NCBI RefSeq assembly: GCF_001698205.1 | Contig: NZ_CP016591.1 | Location: 434,001 to 498,000 of the forward strand | Source: Tsuneonella dongtanensis | GTDB lineage: Bacteria; Pseudomonadota; Alphaproteobacteria; Sphingomonadales; Sphingomonadaceae | Direction: 5' to 3' | DNA length: 64,000 nucleotides | Shown: positions 25,421 to 33,994 of the stretch, piece by piece | Position numbering within the stretch: position 1 is the stretch's first letter | How the letters are laid out: every line of letters starts with the position of its first letter | Made by a program: the position numbers and the translations under genes | Notes under the pieces: generated by a model | What the model saw: only the letters and a program-made list of their open reading frames with translations | Databases searched by the model: none | Told to the model about the DNA's origin: nothing

Positions 25421-25605
25421 GAAAGTCTCCGATGGCCCGTTTCAGCGGTGAAAGGTTACACGAAGTATACACCAAAACGAGCTCGCGTCGTTTCTCGGGT
25501 TCCGCCCGTTCCGGGCTTGTTCGAGGACAGGGCGAAAGGTTCGATCACCACCCCCGGATAAACCCAAAGACAGCGTGTAGGAAAACGAATTGCCGCACGG
25601 CGCGC

Positions 25606-26877
25606 TCAACCGCGCACCTGCCCCGACCCCAGCACCAGCCACTTGTAGGTCGTCAGTCCTTCGAGCGCCACCGGTCCGCGCGCGTGAAGGCGGCCGGTCG
25701 CGATGCCGATCTCGGCGCCGAGCCCGAACTCGCCGCCGTCGGCGAACTGCGACGAGGCATTGTGCATGACGATCGCCGAATCGACCTGCGTGAGGAACTG
25801 CCGCGCGACTCTTTCGTCGCCGGTCACGATCGCATCGGTGTGGTGCGAACCGTGACGCGCGATGTGCGCCATCGCCGCTTCGGGGCCGTCGACCACGGCG
25901 ACCGACAGGATCGTATCGAGGTACTCGGTTTCCCAGTCCTCGTCCGAGGCGGGCGCGATGCGCGGATCGATCGCCTGTGCGCGCGCGTCGCCCCGAAGCT
26001 CGCACCCGGCGTCGAGCAAGTCGCCCAGCAATGCCGGCGTATCGGGAAATGCCGCGTCGACCAGGAGCGTTTCCATCGCCCCGCAGATACCCGTCCGCCG
26101 CAGCTTTGCGTCGAGCGCGATCCGCCGCGCCATCGCCGGATCGGCGGCTGCGTGGACATAGGTGTGACAAAGGCCGTCGAGATGGGCGAGCACGGGCACG
26201 CGCGCGTCGGCCTGGACCCGGGCGACAAGGCCCTTCCCACCGCGCGGGACGATCATGTCGATAAGACCGGCCGCCGCCAGCATGGCACCAACGGCTGCGC
26301 GATCCTGCGTCGGGACGAGCTGGACTGCTGCCGCGGGTACCCCGGCGCTCGCGAGGCCGCGCACCATCGCCGCATGGATGGCGCGGTTCGAGTGGACCGC
26401 CTCGCTCCCGCCGCGCAGCAGGACGGCATTGCCCACCTTCACACAAAGCGCGGCGGCATCGGCCGTCACGTTGGGACGGCTTTCATAGATGATGCCGATA
26501 AGGCCGATCGGGATGCGTACCCGCTCGAGAACCAGGCCGTTGGGCCTCTCGTCGCGGGAGATGACCTCACCGACCGGATCGGGCAGTCCGGCAACGGCGG
26601 CGACAGCGTCGGCGATTCCCGCCAGCCGCGACGGGTCGAGCCGCAGCCGGTCCAGCATCGCGCCGGTCAGGCCCGCAGCTTCACCAGCGGCAACATCCGC
26701 AGCATTGGCCGAAAGGATCGCGGCCTCGTCGGCGCGAAGGGTTTCTGCGGCCGCCAGCAGGGCGTCTGCCCGCGCCCGGGAATCCATGCCTGCAAGCGTT
26801 GCCTGTGCCCCGCGTCCTTCGCGGGCCAGTCGTTCGACAAGCAGTCGGGCATCAGTGGAGGGATCTGCAAGCGCCAT
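25606..26877 (-). CDS. proA: Glutamate-5-semialdehyde dehydrogenase (gamma-glutamyl phosphate reductase)
   Basis: The 423-residue enzyme reduces gamma-glutamyl phosphate in proline synthesis. The family hallmarks are [22 protein letters not shown]-like strands, [27 protein letters not shown], and the catalytic Cys in [15 protein letters not shown]. Length is normal. The ATG is directly preceded by a GAGGGGGCG purine run. proB is not adjacent; the gene appears to stand alone, with 185 bases downstream to the aldo/keto reductase start and 234 bases upstream to the divergent M23 peptidase gene. Confidence 0.95.
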   Translation of the reverse strand: MALADPSTDARLLVERLAREGRGAQATLAGMDSRARADALLAAAETLRADEAAILSANAADVAAGEAAGLTGAMLDRLRLDPSRLAGIADAVAAVAGLPDPVGEVISRDERPNGLVLERVRIPIGLIGIIYESRPNVTADAAALCVKVGNAVLLRGGSEAVHSNRAIHAAMVRGLASAGVPAAAVQLVPTQDRAAVGAMLAAAGLIDMIVPRGGKGLVARVQADARVPVLAHLDGLCHTYVHAAADPAMARRIALDAKLRRTGICGAMETLLVDAAFPDTPALLGDLLDAGCELRGDARAQAIDPRIAPASDEDWETEYLDTILSVAVVDGPEAAMAHIARHGSHHTDAIVTGDERVARQFLTQVDSAIVMHNASSQFADGGEFGLGAEIGIATGRLHARGPVALEGLTTYKWLVLGSGQVRG

Positions 26878-27111
26878 CGCCCCCTCTTAACACTTGGGGG
26901 TTGCCCAGCCAGCGAAGAAATCTGGGGGCGGCGAAACCCATTCCGGGGCTAATCGTTCCGCGGCGGATTCAAAAATTTCGCGCGTTGGGAACGTTTCGTC
27001 CCGACTCTCGCTCGACTCGCCCCGAGTCTTAACAAGTCGATTCGACCTCTGCTGACACCTCTGTTAGCCGCCCTCCCGGGATAAGAACGGGACATAGGGG
27101 TCGTACCTCAC

Positions 27112-28266
27112 ATGAACGCAGTCGCTGGCGGTTGGTTAAGCCGCCTGCGTACCTGGTTCCCGGACCGCGAATTCTTCATGCGGTCCCAGGGACAGGTTCG
27201 CTTCATCAAGATCACCGGCAGGGTGCAGATGATCGCCGCGGGCGCCGTCGTATCGGCGCTCGTCCTCTGGGGCCTGTCGATGGCGGTCATGGGATGGCTG
27301 CAGTATCGCGCCGCCGCCGACCGCCTGTCGCTGCTCGAGCGCGAGGCCACCGTCGCCAAGTCCGAAGAGCGCGTGGGCGCCTATCGTGCGAACATCCAGG
27401 ATGTCGCTGACGACCTCAAGGCGCGGCAGGATTTCCTCGAGGAAATGACCGAGGCACTCCCCGACGACGTCAAGAATCGCGGAACGGTGAGCGATTCGTC
27501 GGGCGAAGCGGCGAAGACCGTGTCTAAGGTATCGGCGATGATCCCCGAGGCCGCTGCGCTGGCCGCGATCGAGGCGAGGCAACTGGCCTACGTCGAAAAG
27601 CTGACCCGCTACGCGGACCAGCGCGCCGAGCGGAGCGCGCGGGCGATCCGCCAGCTCGGGCTCGATCCCAATTCGATGATGCGGGCCGCCGGCAAGGGTG
27701 CGATGGGTGGTCCGCTCGAGCGTCTGGCTTCGGACAGCGACGGCTCGCTCGACCCCCGCTTCGAGCGGCTCGGTGCAAGCCTCGCCCGCATGGAAGCGCT
27801 CGACCGCAGCCTGTCCGGCATCCCGCAGTATCGCCCCGCGGCGCATTCCATGACGAGCAGCTTCGGCGTCCGCCGCGATCCCTTCAACGGGACGACCGCG
27901 ATGCACGCCGGTATCGACTTCAGCGGACCCACGGGCGCACCGATCTACGCCGCCGCGAAAGGCCGCGTGAGCTTCGTCGGCCAGAAGAGCGGGTACGGCA
28001 ACGTGGTCGAGATCAGCCACGGCAACGGGATGATCACCCGCTATGCCCACATGTCCAAATTCCATTCGCGCGTGGGGCAGGAGGTCGCCGCCGGCGACGT
28101 CATCGGCGCGATCGGATCGACCGGTCGTTCGACCGGTCCGCACCTGCACTTCGAGGTGCGCGTCAACGACCGCGCGGTGAACCCGCGCCCCTTCCTGGAG
28201 GCAGCCCCCCATGTTCTCAAAGAAGCCCGACGAGTACAGCCCGAGCGAGACCCGGCCCGTGGCTAG
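27112..28266 (+). CDS. Membrane-anchored M23 peptidase paired with bactofilin
   Basis: The 384-residue protein has a single N-terminal membrane helix (about 38-63), a periplasmic coiled coil (70-120 and 150-180) and an intact LytM domain. The zinc ligands are His265 and Asp269 in MHAGIDFSG, with His313 (YAHMS) and His346 (GPHLHFEVR) as catalytic/ligand residues. It is predicted to cut peptidoglycan cross-links. Its last 56 bases overlap the bactofilin gene. The same pairing, LmdC with BacA, shapes the cell in Hyphomonas, and Csd-type peptidases work with bactofilin in Helicobacter; a role in localised wall remodelling is inferred from that. Confidence 0.9.
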   Translation: MNAVAGGWLSRLRTWFPDREFFMRSQGQVRFIKITGRVQMIAAGAVVSALVLWGLSMAVMGWLQYRAAADRLSLLEREATVAKSEERVGAYRANIQDVADDLKARQDFLEEMTEALPDDVKNRGTVSDSSGEAAKTVSKVSAMIPEAAALAAIEARQLAYVEKLTRYADQRAERSARAIRQLGLDPNSMMRAAGKGAMGGPLERLASDSDGSLDPRFERLGASLARMEALDRSLSGIPQYRPAAHSMTSSFGVRRDPFNGTTAMHAGIDFSGPTGAPIYAAAKGRVSFVGQKSGYGNVVEISHGNGMITRYAHMSKFHSRVGQEVAAGDVIGAIGSTGRSTGPHLHFEVRVNDRAVNPRPFLEAAPHVLKEARRVQPERDPARG

Positions 28267-28669
28267 GCCGACCGCAGGCGGATCGACCTTCTCGGTCATC
28301 GGCAGCGACGTCGTCATTCGCGGCGATATCGAGGCCACGGCCGATCTCCACATCGACGGGCGTGTCGAAGGCGACATCAAGTGCGCCAGCCTTGTGCAGG
28401 GTGACGGAAGCCAGATCGATGGCGCGATCACTGCGGAGACCGCGCGCGTCGGCGGCGCGGTGAGCGGATCGATCACTGCGCGCGAACTCGTCGTGCTGCG
28501 CACCGCGAAGATCAACGGCGACGTGCACTACGACGCGTTGACGATCGAGCAGGGCGCGGAAGTCGAAGGCCGCTTCGCGCACCGTACACCGAGCAGAGCC
28601 ACCGCCGCTCCGCTGGCTTCGCCCAAGCCGTCCGACGACAGCGAGCCGAAGCTCACGCTCGCAAGCTGA
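28211..28669 (+). CDS. Bactofilin (polymer-forming cytoskeletal protein)
   Basis: The 152-residue protein is a bactofilin (DUF583): a short disordered N-terminus, a right-handed beta-helix from about 28-125 with repeats such as VIRGDIEATADLHIDGRVEGDI and ARVGGAVSGSITARELVVL, and a disordered Ala/Pro/Ser tail. Bactofilins polymerise without nucleotide and scaffold envelope enzymes. The reading frame overlaps the end of the M23 peptidase gene by 56 bases in a different frame, so the two products are probably made at linked rates. Confidence 0.93.
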   Translation: MFSKKPDEYSPSETRPVARPTAGGSTFSVIGSDVVIRGDIEATADLHIDGRVEGDIKCASLVQGDGSQIDGAITAETARVGGAVSGSITARELVVLRTAKINGDVHYDALTIEQGAEVEGRFAHRTPSRATAAPLASPKPSDDSEPKLTLAS

Positions 28670-28710
28670 GCGTTGCCACCGGCCCCGCGCGCCCCTAACC
28701 CCGCGCCGGC

Positions 28711-29712
28711 ATGAAGGTACTCGTCACCGGAGCGGCCGGGTTCATCGGCTCGGCGGTCAGCGAAGCGCTGGTCGCGCGTGGCGACGCCGTGCTCGGGATC
28801 GACGACCTCAACGACTATTACGCGGTCTCGCTCAAGGAGGACCGGCTCGCGCGCGTCCGCTCCGCCCCCGCGGGCGACCGGTTCGCGTTCCGCCGGCTCG
28901 ACTTCTCCGACCACGAAGCGCTCGACGCGGCGCTGGCCGGCGACGATTTCGACGCCATCGTCCACCTCGGCGCACAAGCGGGGGTGCGCTATTCGCTCGA
29001 CCATCCGTTCAAGTACGCGCGCGCCAACCTTGTCGGGCATCTGGCGCTGCTCGAGACCGCGCGCCACCGCAAGGTCGCGCACATGGTCTATGCCAGTTCG
29101 AGCTCGGTCTACGGCGGCAACGCCAAACTGCCGTTCTCGGTCGCCGATCGCAGCGATCACCCGGTCTCGCTCTACGCGGCGACCAAGCGGGCCGACGAGC
29201 TGATGAGCGAAAGCTACGCGCACCTCTATCGGATACCGCTCACCGGCCTGCGCTTCTTCACCGTCTACGGCCCGTGGGGGCGGCCGGACATGATGCTGTG
29301 GAATTTCACGCGCCGCATCCTCGCGGGGGAAAGCCTGCCGGTGTTCAACAACGGCGACATGTACCGGGACTTCACTTTCATCGACGACATCGTCGCAGGC
29401 GTGCTCGCCTGCCTCGATCGACCGCCCGCCGATGACGGCAGCGAGAAGGCCGGCGGCAGCAGCAGCCCCCACGCGCTCTACAACATCGGCAACAACCGCT
29501 CCGAACACCTGATGAAAGTGATCGGCCTGCTCGAGGCCGAATGCGGCAGGAAGGCCGACCTCCAGATGCTGCCGATGCAGCCGGGCGACGTCCACAAGAC
29601 CTATGCCGACATCGACGCGCTGACCGCAGCGACCGGCTATCGCCCTTCGACCCCGATCGAAGTCGGGGTACCGGCGTTCGTGCGCTGGTACCGGGGCTAC
29701 ACCGGGGCCTAG
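28711..29712 (+). CDS. NAD-dependent epimerase, UDP-glucuronate 4-epimerase-like
   Basis: The 333-residue extended SDR has the cofactor loop TGAAGFIGSAVSEAL, DDLNDYYAVSLKEDRL (a segment typical of UDP-glucuronate 4-epimerases), SSSSVYGGN and the catalytic pair SLYAATKRADE. FFTVYGPWGRPDMMLWNFTR is also characteristic. The product would be UDP-galacturonate from UDP-glucuronate. It follows bactofilin by 41 bases on the same strand and lies far from the main polysaccharide locus, although it may serve it. Its last bases overlap the convergent acyl-CoA ligase stop by 4 bases. Confidence 0.88.
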   Translation: MKVLVTGAAGFIGSAVSEALVARGDAVLGIDDLNDYYAVSLKEDRLARVRSAPAGDRFAFRRLDFSDHEALDAALAGDDFDAIVHLGAQAGVRYSLDHPFKYARANLVGHLALLETARHRKVAHMVYASSSSVYGGNAKLPFSVADRSDHPVSLYAATKRADELMSESYAHLYRIPLTGLRFFTVYGPWGRPDMMLWNFTRRILAGESLPVFNNGDMYRDFTFIDDIVAGVLACLDRPPADDGSEKAGGSSSPHALYNIGNNRSEHLMKVIGLLEAECGRKADLQMLPMQPGDVHKTYADIDALTAATGYRPSTPIEVGVPAFVRWYRGYTGA

Positions 29713-31406
29713 GCGCCCGTCACTTCCGCCATCAGGGCCTTGCGGTCGAGCTTGCCGACCATCGTCTTGGGGAGCTCTGCGCGGAGTTCGACCCCGCTTA
29801 CCCGCTCGTGCTTGCCGACGCGCGCGTTGAGCCAGCTTGCCAGCTCCTCGCCAGTCGCTGACACCTCGTCGTTCAGGGTGACGAACGCGCGCGGCATTTC
29901 GCCGAGGTAGGCGTCGGGCAGGCCCAGCACGAGCGCTTCCTTGACCGCCGGATGCTCGACCAGCACCGCCTCGACCTGGCTCGGGAAGACCTTGAACCCG
30001 CCGACCGCGATCATGTCCTTGATCCGGTCGACGATCGCGATGAAGCCCTCCTCGTCGATCACCGCGACGTCGCCGGTGCGCAGCCAGCGCTCTCCATCGA
30101 CCTCGGCAAAGGCATCCTTTGCGGCATCGGGCCGGTTCCAGTAGCCCTGCATGACCTGCGGCCCCGCCACGACAAGTTCGCCGGGCTGCCCATCGGGCGC
30201 GGGGCGAGTGGGATCCTCCTTGTCGAGAAGCACCACACGCGTGTGCGGCAGGACCTGACCGATCGTGCCCGGCTTGCGCTTGCCCTCGTAGGGATTAGTC
30301 GAGACCACGCCCGAACTTTCGGTAAGCCCGTATCCTTCGACCAGCCGCGATCCGGTGCGTTCTTCCCAGGCGTCGCGCACCGGGGCGGGAAGCGGCGCCC
30401 CTCCGGAAATGCACACACGCAGAGAGGAGAAATCGGTTTTCGCGAGCTCAGGGTGGTCGAGCAGCGCCTGGTACATCGTCGGCACACCCGGAAAGGCTGT
30501 CGCCTTAACCCTTTGCAAGGTCTGGAGCGCCTGCTTGGCGTCGAACCGAGGGAGCATGGCGATGCAGCCCTTGTTGGCGACCGTGCGGTTGAGGACGCAC
30601 GTGTTCGCGAAGACGTGGAACAGCGGCAACACGCCCAGGATCACGTCGCGTGACCCTGCATCCGGATCGATCGCTTCGACCTGCAAGGCGTTCGAGGCGA
30701 GATTGGCGTGGGACAGCATCGCGCCCTTGGGCCGCCCGGTCGTGCCGCCGGTGTACTGGAGCAGCGCGAGGTCATCGCGGCCTGCAGCCGGCAATATCGG
30801 AGGGCCATCCCCCAGGAATTGCGACCAATTGGACTCGACGAGCAAATCTTCCCATTTGCTGACATCTGCCCGCCTCGGGATCGCCGCCAAAGCCTTGCGA
30901 CCCAGTACCTTGAGTGCGATCCGCTTTGTCCACGGCAGCATCTGGCCAAGACTTCCGACGACGAGCGTTTCGAGTGCCGATCCATCGAGCACCTTGAGCG
31001 CGGTCGGCAGCAGGCTTGCGACGTCGACCGTGACGAGCAGCCGCGTACCCGAATCCGCGACCTGGTGCGCAAGTTCTTCGACGGTGTAGAGCGGCGAGAA
31101 ATTGACCACCACCGCGCCCGCCATCATCGCCCCGTAATAGGCGGCAAGGTAGATCGGCACATTGGGCAGGTAGAGCCCGACCCGGTCGCCCTTGGCGATG
31201 CCTCGCGAAGCCAGTCCCGCGGCCACGCGCCGCGCCTCTGCCAGCACCTGCGCGTAGCTGTACGTCCGCCCCATGAAATCGATCACCGGCGCATGCGGCG
31301 CTTCGGCAGCGGCGCGCTCGAGAAGTTGCGGCACCGTCAGTTCCGGCAGCGCGACATCCCACGCACAAGGGTGGTGATAGGGGACGGGCGCGCTACTGAC
31401 ATCCAT
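29709..31406 (-). CDS. Long-chain fatty-acid--CoA ligase (AMP-forming)
   Basis: The 565-residue adenylate-forming enzyme activates fatty acids for beta-oxidation or lipid synthesis. Motifs are the P-loop-like LLQYTGGTTGRPKGAMLSH, YGLTESSGV, the hinge DRIKDMIAVGGFKVFPSQVE and the C-terminal catalytic Lys region KTMVGKLDRKAL. LPLFHVFAN and the FadD linker place it with FadD-type ligases. ATG at 31406 was chosen since homology begins soon after; upstream sequence is a CTTTTTT run without a ribosome-binding site. It is convergent with the epimerase and separated from trcR by about 50 bases. Confidence 0.92.
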   Translation of the reverse strand: MDVSSAPVPYHHPCAWDVALPELTVPQLLERAAAEAPHAPVIDFMGRTYSYAQVLAEARRVAAGLASRGIAKGDRVGLYLPNVPIYLAAYYGAMMAGAVVVNFSPLYTVEELAHQVADSGTRLLVTVDVASLLPTALKVLDGSALETLVVGSLGQMLPWTKRIALKVLGRKALAAIPRRADVSKWEDLLVESNWSQFLGDGPPILPAAGRDDLALLQYTGGTTGRPKGAMLSHANLASNALQVEAIDPDAGSRDVILGVLPLFHVFANTCVLNRTVANKGCIAMLPRFDAKQALQTLQRVKATAFPGVPTMYQALLDHPELAKTDFSSLRVCISGGAPLPAPVRDAWEERTGSRLVEGYGLTESSGVVSTNPYEGKRKPGTIGQVLPHTRVVLLDKEDPTRPAPDGQPGELVVAGPQVMQGYWNRPDAAKDAFAEVDGERWLRTGDVAVIDEEGFIAIVDRIKDMIAVGGFKVFPSQVEAVLVEHPAVKEALVLGLPDAYLGEMPRAFVTLNDEVSATGEELASWLNARVGKHERVSGVELRAELPKTMVGKLDRKALMAEVTGA

Positions 31407-31456
31407 GTAAAAAAGGATGCTGCAAGCGCGCCCTATTGGCAAGCTTTGTTGGGGGT

Positions 31457-32161
31457 TTAGCCCTCGCTCGCCTCCTCGGCGCGCTTGTTCTCGAGCCAGG
31501 CGGCGGCCTCGGCTTCCTGCGCGGCCTCGACAGCAGCCTTGGCGGCAGCGTCGCGCTCGGCCCGCAGCTCGGTGATCAGCGCTTCGCGGTCGTTGCCGAG
31601 ACGCGTCTCGCGCGCAGCGGTATCTTCCTCGAGCCCGGCCTTCTTGGCAGCCTTGGCGACCGTCGCGTCGAGTTCGCGCTGCGAGCACAGGCCGAGCGTG
31701 ACGGGGTCCTTCGGATTGATGTTCTGGATGTTCCAGTGGCTCCGTTCGCGGATCGCGGTGATGGTGTTGCGCGTGGTGCCGATCAGCTTGCCGATCTGCG
31801 CATCCGACACCTCGGGGTGGTTGCGCAGGATCCAGGCGATCCCATCGGGCTTGTCCTGCCGCTTGGAGACCGGGGTGTAGCGCGGACCCTTGGTACGCAC
31901 GACCGCGACGGGCGCCTTGTGCATCTTGAGGGCGTAGTTCGAGTCTGCCTGGCCCTTTTCAATCTCTTCGTTCGTCAGCTCGCCGGCGTGGACGGGATCG
32001 CGCCCGGTGTACTTGGCGCCCGCGAGGTCGTCGGCCATCGCCTGAACCTCGAGGATGTGGAGTCCGCAAAACTCCGCGATCTGTTCGAACGACAACGCGG
32101 TGTTGTCTACCAGCCAGGTGGCGGTCGCGTGCGGCATGAGCGGCTTGGGTTGGTCGGCCAT
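31457..32161 (-). CDS. trcR: Cell-cycle transcriptional regulator TrcR (DUF1013)
   Basis: The 234-residue protein is a DUF1013 member found across alphaproteobacteria. The N-terminal two thirds are the conserved part (PHATATWLVDNTALSFEQIA, KGPRYTPVSKRQDKPDGIAW) with a helix-turn-helix-like segment VSDAQIGKLIGTTRNTITAI around 120-140; the C-terminus is an Ala/Glu/Arg-rich coil. In Caulobacter the homologue is a cell-cycle regulated DNA-binding protein. AGGAA lies 7 bases before the ATG. A strong intrinsic terminator ends 38 bases upstream of the start, so transcription either begins in a very short space or must read through that hairpin. Confidence 0.9.
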   Translation of the reverse strand: MADQPKPLMPHATATWLVDNTALSFEQIAEFCGLHILEVQAMADDLAGAKYTGRDPVHAGELTNEEIEKGQADSNYALKMHKAPVAVVRTKGPRYTPVSKRQDKPDGIAWILRNHPEVSDAQIGKLIGTTRNTITAIRERSHWNIQNINPKDPVTLGLCSQRELDATVAKAAKKAGLEEDTAARETRLGNDREALITELRAERDAAAKAAVEAAQEAEAAAWLENKRAEEASEG

Positions 32162-32198
32162 GGGGAATTCCTAGGGATCGGGGTCCGGAAAATAGAGA

Positions 32199-32220
32199 GG
32201 CCGCCCCTCGCGGGGCGGCC
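32199..32220 (-). terminator. Intrinsic terminator upstream of trcR
   Basis: A 9-base perfect stem, GGCCGCCCC with GGGGCGGCC, closes on a four-base loop. Read on the minus strand it is followed by CTCTCTATTTTCC, a weak U tract. It terminates minus-strand transcripts coming from the quinone oxidoreductase side or from the short open frame at 32262-32414. Being only 38 bases before the trcR ATG, it could also be an attenuator in the trcR leader. Confidence 0.75.
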
Positions 32221-32261
32221 GTGCGATTCCGATCTAGGCGATGCAGGCAGCTATCGCAAGC

Positions 32262-32414
32262 CTATGCGGCGCGCGGCAGCGACTCCGTTTCTCTCCGGGC
32301 CTGGATGGGCCGAAAAGCGCGCACCATCACTTGCGCCAGAGTTTCGCGCTTCGCGAGGCCCGAGATCGTCCCGCGGTTGTTTCCGACCAGACCCTGTTCC
32401 CAATCCTGCAGCAT
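32262..32414 (-). CDS. Possible 50-residue protein upstream of trcR
   Basis: A short open frame begins at ATG 32414 with AAGG nine bases upstream (ACAAGGTCGATCACC before ATG) and ends with TAG at 32262. It would encode a basic 50-residue peptide beginning MLQDWEQGLVGNNRG and ending SLPRAA. No signal peptide, membrane helix or known family was recognised. The intrinsic terminator at 32199-32220 lies about 40 bases after its stop, the spacing expected for a small independent gene. It may instead be a leader peptide for trcR or noncoding sequence. The rest of the 372-base gap holds only an imperfect inverted repeat at 32463-32489. Confidence 0.35.
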   Translation of the reverse strand: MLQDWEQGLVGNNRGTISGLAKRETLAQVMVRAFRPIQARRETESLPRAA

Positions 32415-32462
32415 GGTGATCGACCTTGTCCTGTTTCCCACGCTTGCGATGATAGCGCGGCC

Positions 32463-32489
32463 CTGCGAAACCTTCGCGACGGTTCGCAG
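32463..32489. repeat. Imperfect inverted repeat downstream of quinone oxidoreductase
   Basis: CTGCGAAACC and GGTTCGCAG form a 9-10 base stem with one bulged base around an 8-base centre. It lies about 45 bases past the stop of the minus-strand quinone oxidoreductase gene. There is no U tract, so it may be an mRNA-stabilising hairpin or a protein-binding site instead of a terminator. Confidence 0.4.
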
Positions 32490-32533
32490 TCGATTGCGCG
32501 ACAGTGTGACGGGACCGTGACGCTCAGGGCGGG

Positions 32534-33544
32534 TCAGCCGTCACCGACCTCGAGCACGATCTTGCCGATGAGGTCCCCGCTTTCCATCAGCGCGTGCGCC
32601 TTGCCCACCTCGGCGAGCGGGAAGGTCGAGTGCATCACCGGGCGCACGGTGCCCTCGGCGACGAGGGGCCAGGCGACCTCGTGGATTTCGTCCGCCAGCA
32701 GCGCCTTGAAATCGTCCGAGCGCGGGCGAAGGGTCGAGCCGGTCAGTGTAAGGCGCTTCCTCATCACCAGCGCCATGTTGATCTCGGCCTTCAGCCCTCC
32801 GAGTACCGCGATCGTCACGTGGCGGCCGTCTTCGGCCATGCATTCCAGGTTGCGCGCGACGTAATCACCCGAGACCATGTCGAGCACGACGTTCACCCCC
32901 TTGCCGCCGGTGAATGCCTTCACCTCCTCGACGAAATCCTGCGCCTTGTAGTTTACCGCCAGGTCCGCACCGAGTTCGCGTATCGCCGCGCACTTCTCGT
33001 CGCTGCCCGCGGTGGCGACCACCTTCATGTCGAAGGCCTTGGCAAGCTGGATCGCGGTGGTGCCGATCCCGCTGGTGCCGCCATGGACGAGCAGCGTCTC
33101 ACCCTCGCCCGCGAGCCCACGCTCGAACACGTTGTGCCACACGGTGAACATCGTCTCGGGTAGCGCGGCGGCCTCGGCGAGCGAGAGACCGGCGGGGACC
33201 GGCAGGCAGTGGCGAGCATCCGTCAGGCAGTACTCGGCATACCCGCCACCGGGCGTGAGCGCGCAGACCTGCTGATTGAGCATTTCCGGCGGCGCGCCTT
33301 CACCGATGTCGATCACTGTGCCGGCGACTTCGAGCCCGCAGATCGGCGACGCGCCCGGCGGTGGGGGGTAAAAGCCCTGGCGCTGGATCACGTCCGGACG
33401 ATTGACCCCGGCGAAAGCGACACGGATCAGGACCTGGCCCTTGCCGGGTCGCGGCACGTCCATCGTTTCGGGCCGGAAAACGTCGGCGCCCCCCGGCGCG
33501 TCGTAGCCCATCGCGGTCATCGTAGCGGGAATGGCGAGTGCCAC
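32534..33544 (-). CDS. NAD(P)H quinone oxidoreductase, PIG3/Qor family
   Basis: The 336-residue zinc-free MDR protein has FAGVNRPDVIQRQGFYPPPP, typical of the PIG3/QOR group, the NADPH loop LLVHGGTSGIGTTAIQLAKA, and ALPETMFTVWHNVF. It transfers hydride from NADPH to quinones or related carbonyls; the natural substrate is unknown. No Cys/His zinc site is visible. It is divergent from the DUF1192 gene with about 100 bases between them and is followed by a 372-base gap before trcR. Confidence 0.88.
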   Translation of the reverse strand: MALAIPATMTAMGYDAPGGADVFRPETMDVPRPGKGQVLIRVAFAGVNRPDVIQRQGFYPPPPGASPICGLEVAGTVIDIGEGAPPEMLNQQVCALTPGGGYAEYCLTDARHCLPVPAGLSLAEAAALPETMFTVWHNVFERGLAGEGETLLVHGGTSGIGTTAIQLAKAFDMKVVATAGSDEKCAAIRELGADLAVNYKAQDFVEEVKAFTGGKGVNVVLDMVSGDYVARNLECMAEDGRHVTIAVLGGLKAEINMALVMRKRLTLTGSTLRPRSDDFKALLADEIHEVAWPLVAEGTVRPVMHSTFPLAEVGKAHALMESGDLIGKIVLEVGDG

Positions 33545-33613
33545 GACAAATGCCCCCTGTTGCCCGATTGCGACAGCGCACCGGATAGGGCGGGCAACTA
33601 GCGGGGCAGGCCA

Positions 33614-33643
33614 TTGACAGCAAGCGTCTGGTCTTGCGATGAT
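33614..33643 (+). promoter_or_regulatory. Putative sigma-70-type promoter of the DUF1192 gene
   Basis: A perfect -35 hexamer TTGACA (33614-33619) is followed after 18 bases by GATGAT (33638-33643), a 4/6 match to TATAAT. The predicted transcription start is near 33650-33652, which coincides with an in-frame ATG at 33652, so the mRNA would be leaderless. Confidence 0.5.
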
Positions 33644-33651
33644 TCATGCCG

Positions 33652-33852
33652 ATGGACGACGACCGTCCCAGACCCAAAGGCGATGCCGCCAGCCTCCTCG
33701 CGAAGGAGGACCTTGCGCCTTATTCCCAAGACGAACTGGCCGAACGCATTGCCCTGCTCGAAGCGGAAATCGCACGCGTCGAGAGCCACCGTCTGAAGGC
33801 AGCGGCCCACCGATCCGCGGCGGACTCACTTTTCGGAAAGCCGTCGTCATGA
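33652..33852 (+). CDS. DUF1192 family small protein
   Basis: The 66-residue acidic-to-neutral protein begins MDDDRPRPKGDAAS and contains SQDELAERIALLEAEIARVE, the short amphipathic helix typical of the alphaproteobacterial DUF1192 family. Function is unknown. ATG at 33652 was preferred over ATG at 33646 because family members start MDDD and the upstream promoter predicts transcription beginning at about this base; neither start has a Shine-Dalgarno. It lies upstream of clpA with a 142-base gap on the same strand. Confidence 0.82.
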   Translation: MDDDRPRPKGDAASLLAKEDLAPYSQDELAERIALLEAEIARVESHRLKAAAHRSAADSLFGKPSS

Positions 33853-33994
33853 CGCGGGCGGCCTCGCAATCGCCGGGCCGCTTCCCATATCGTCGGATAT
33901 CCCCCTCGATGGCGAGCGTAAAAGCGCCGTTAACCATTCCCGTTCATACCTTCGCGCAAGCGGATGCTCGCATTTCCCACCGAAAGTGACCTGA

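Noticed and set aside
25455-25480. Partial palindrome GGTTACAC...ACACC before the aldo/keto reductase
   Set aside because: The dyad is too imperfect to call an operator; only the TATACT hexamer is mentioned with the gene.
27014-27028. Short hairpin GACTCG-CCC-CGAGTC upstream of the M23 peptidase gene
   Set aside because: Stem of only six pairs and no T tract; no evidence of function.
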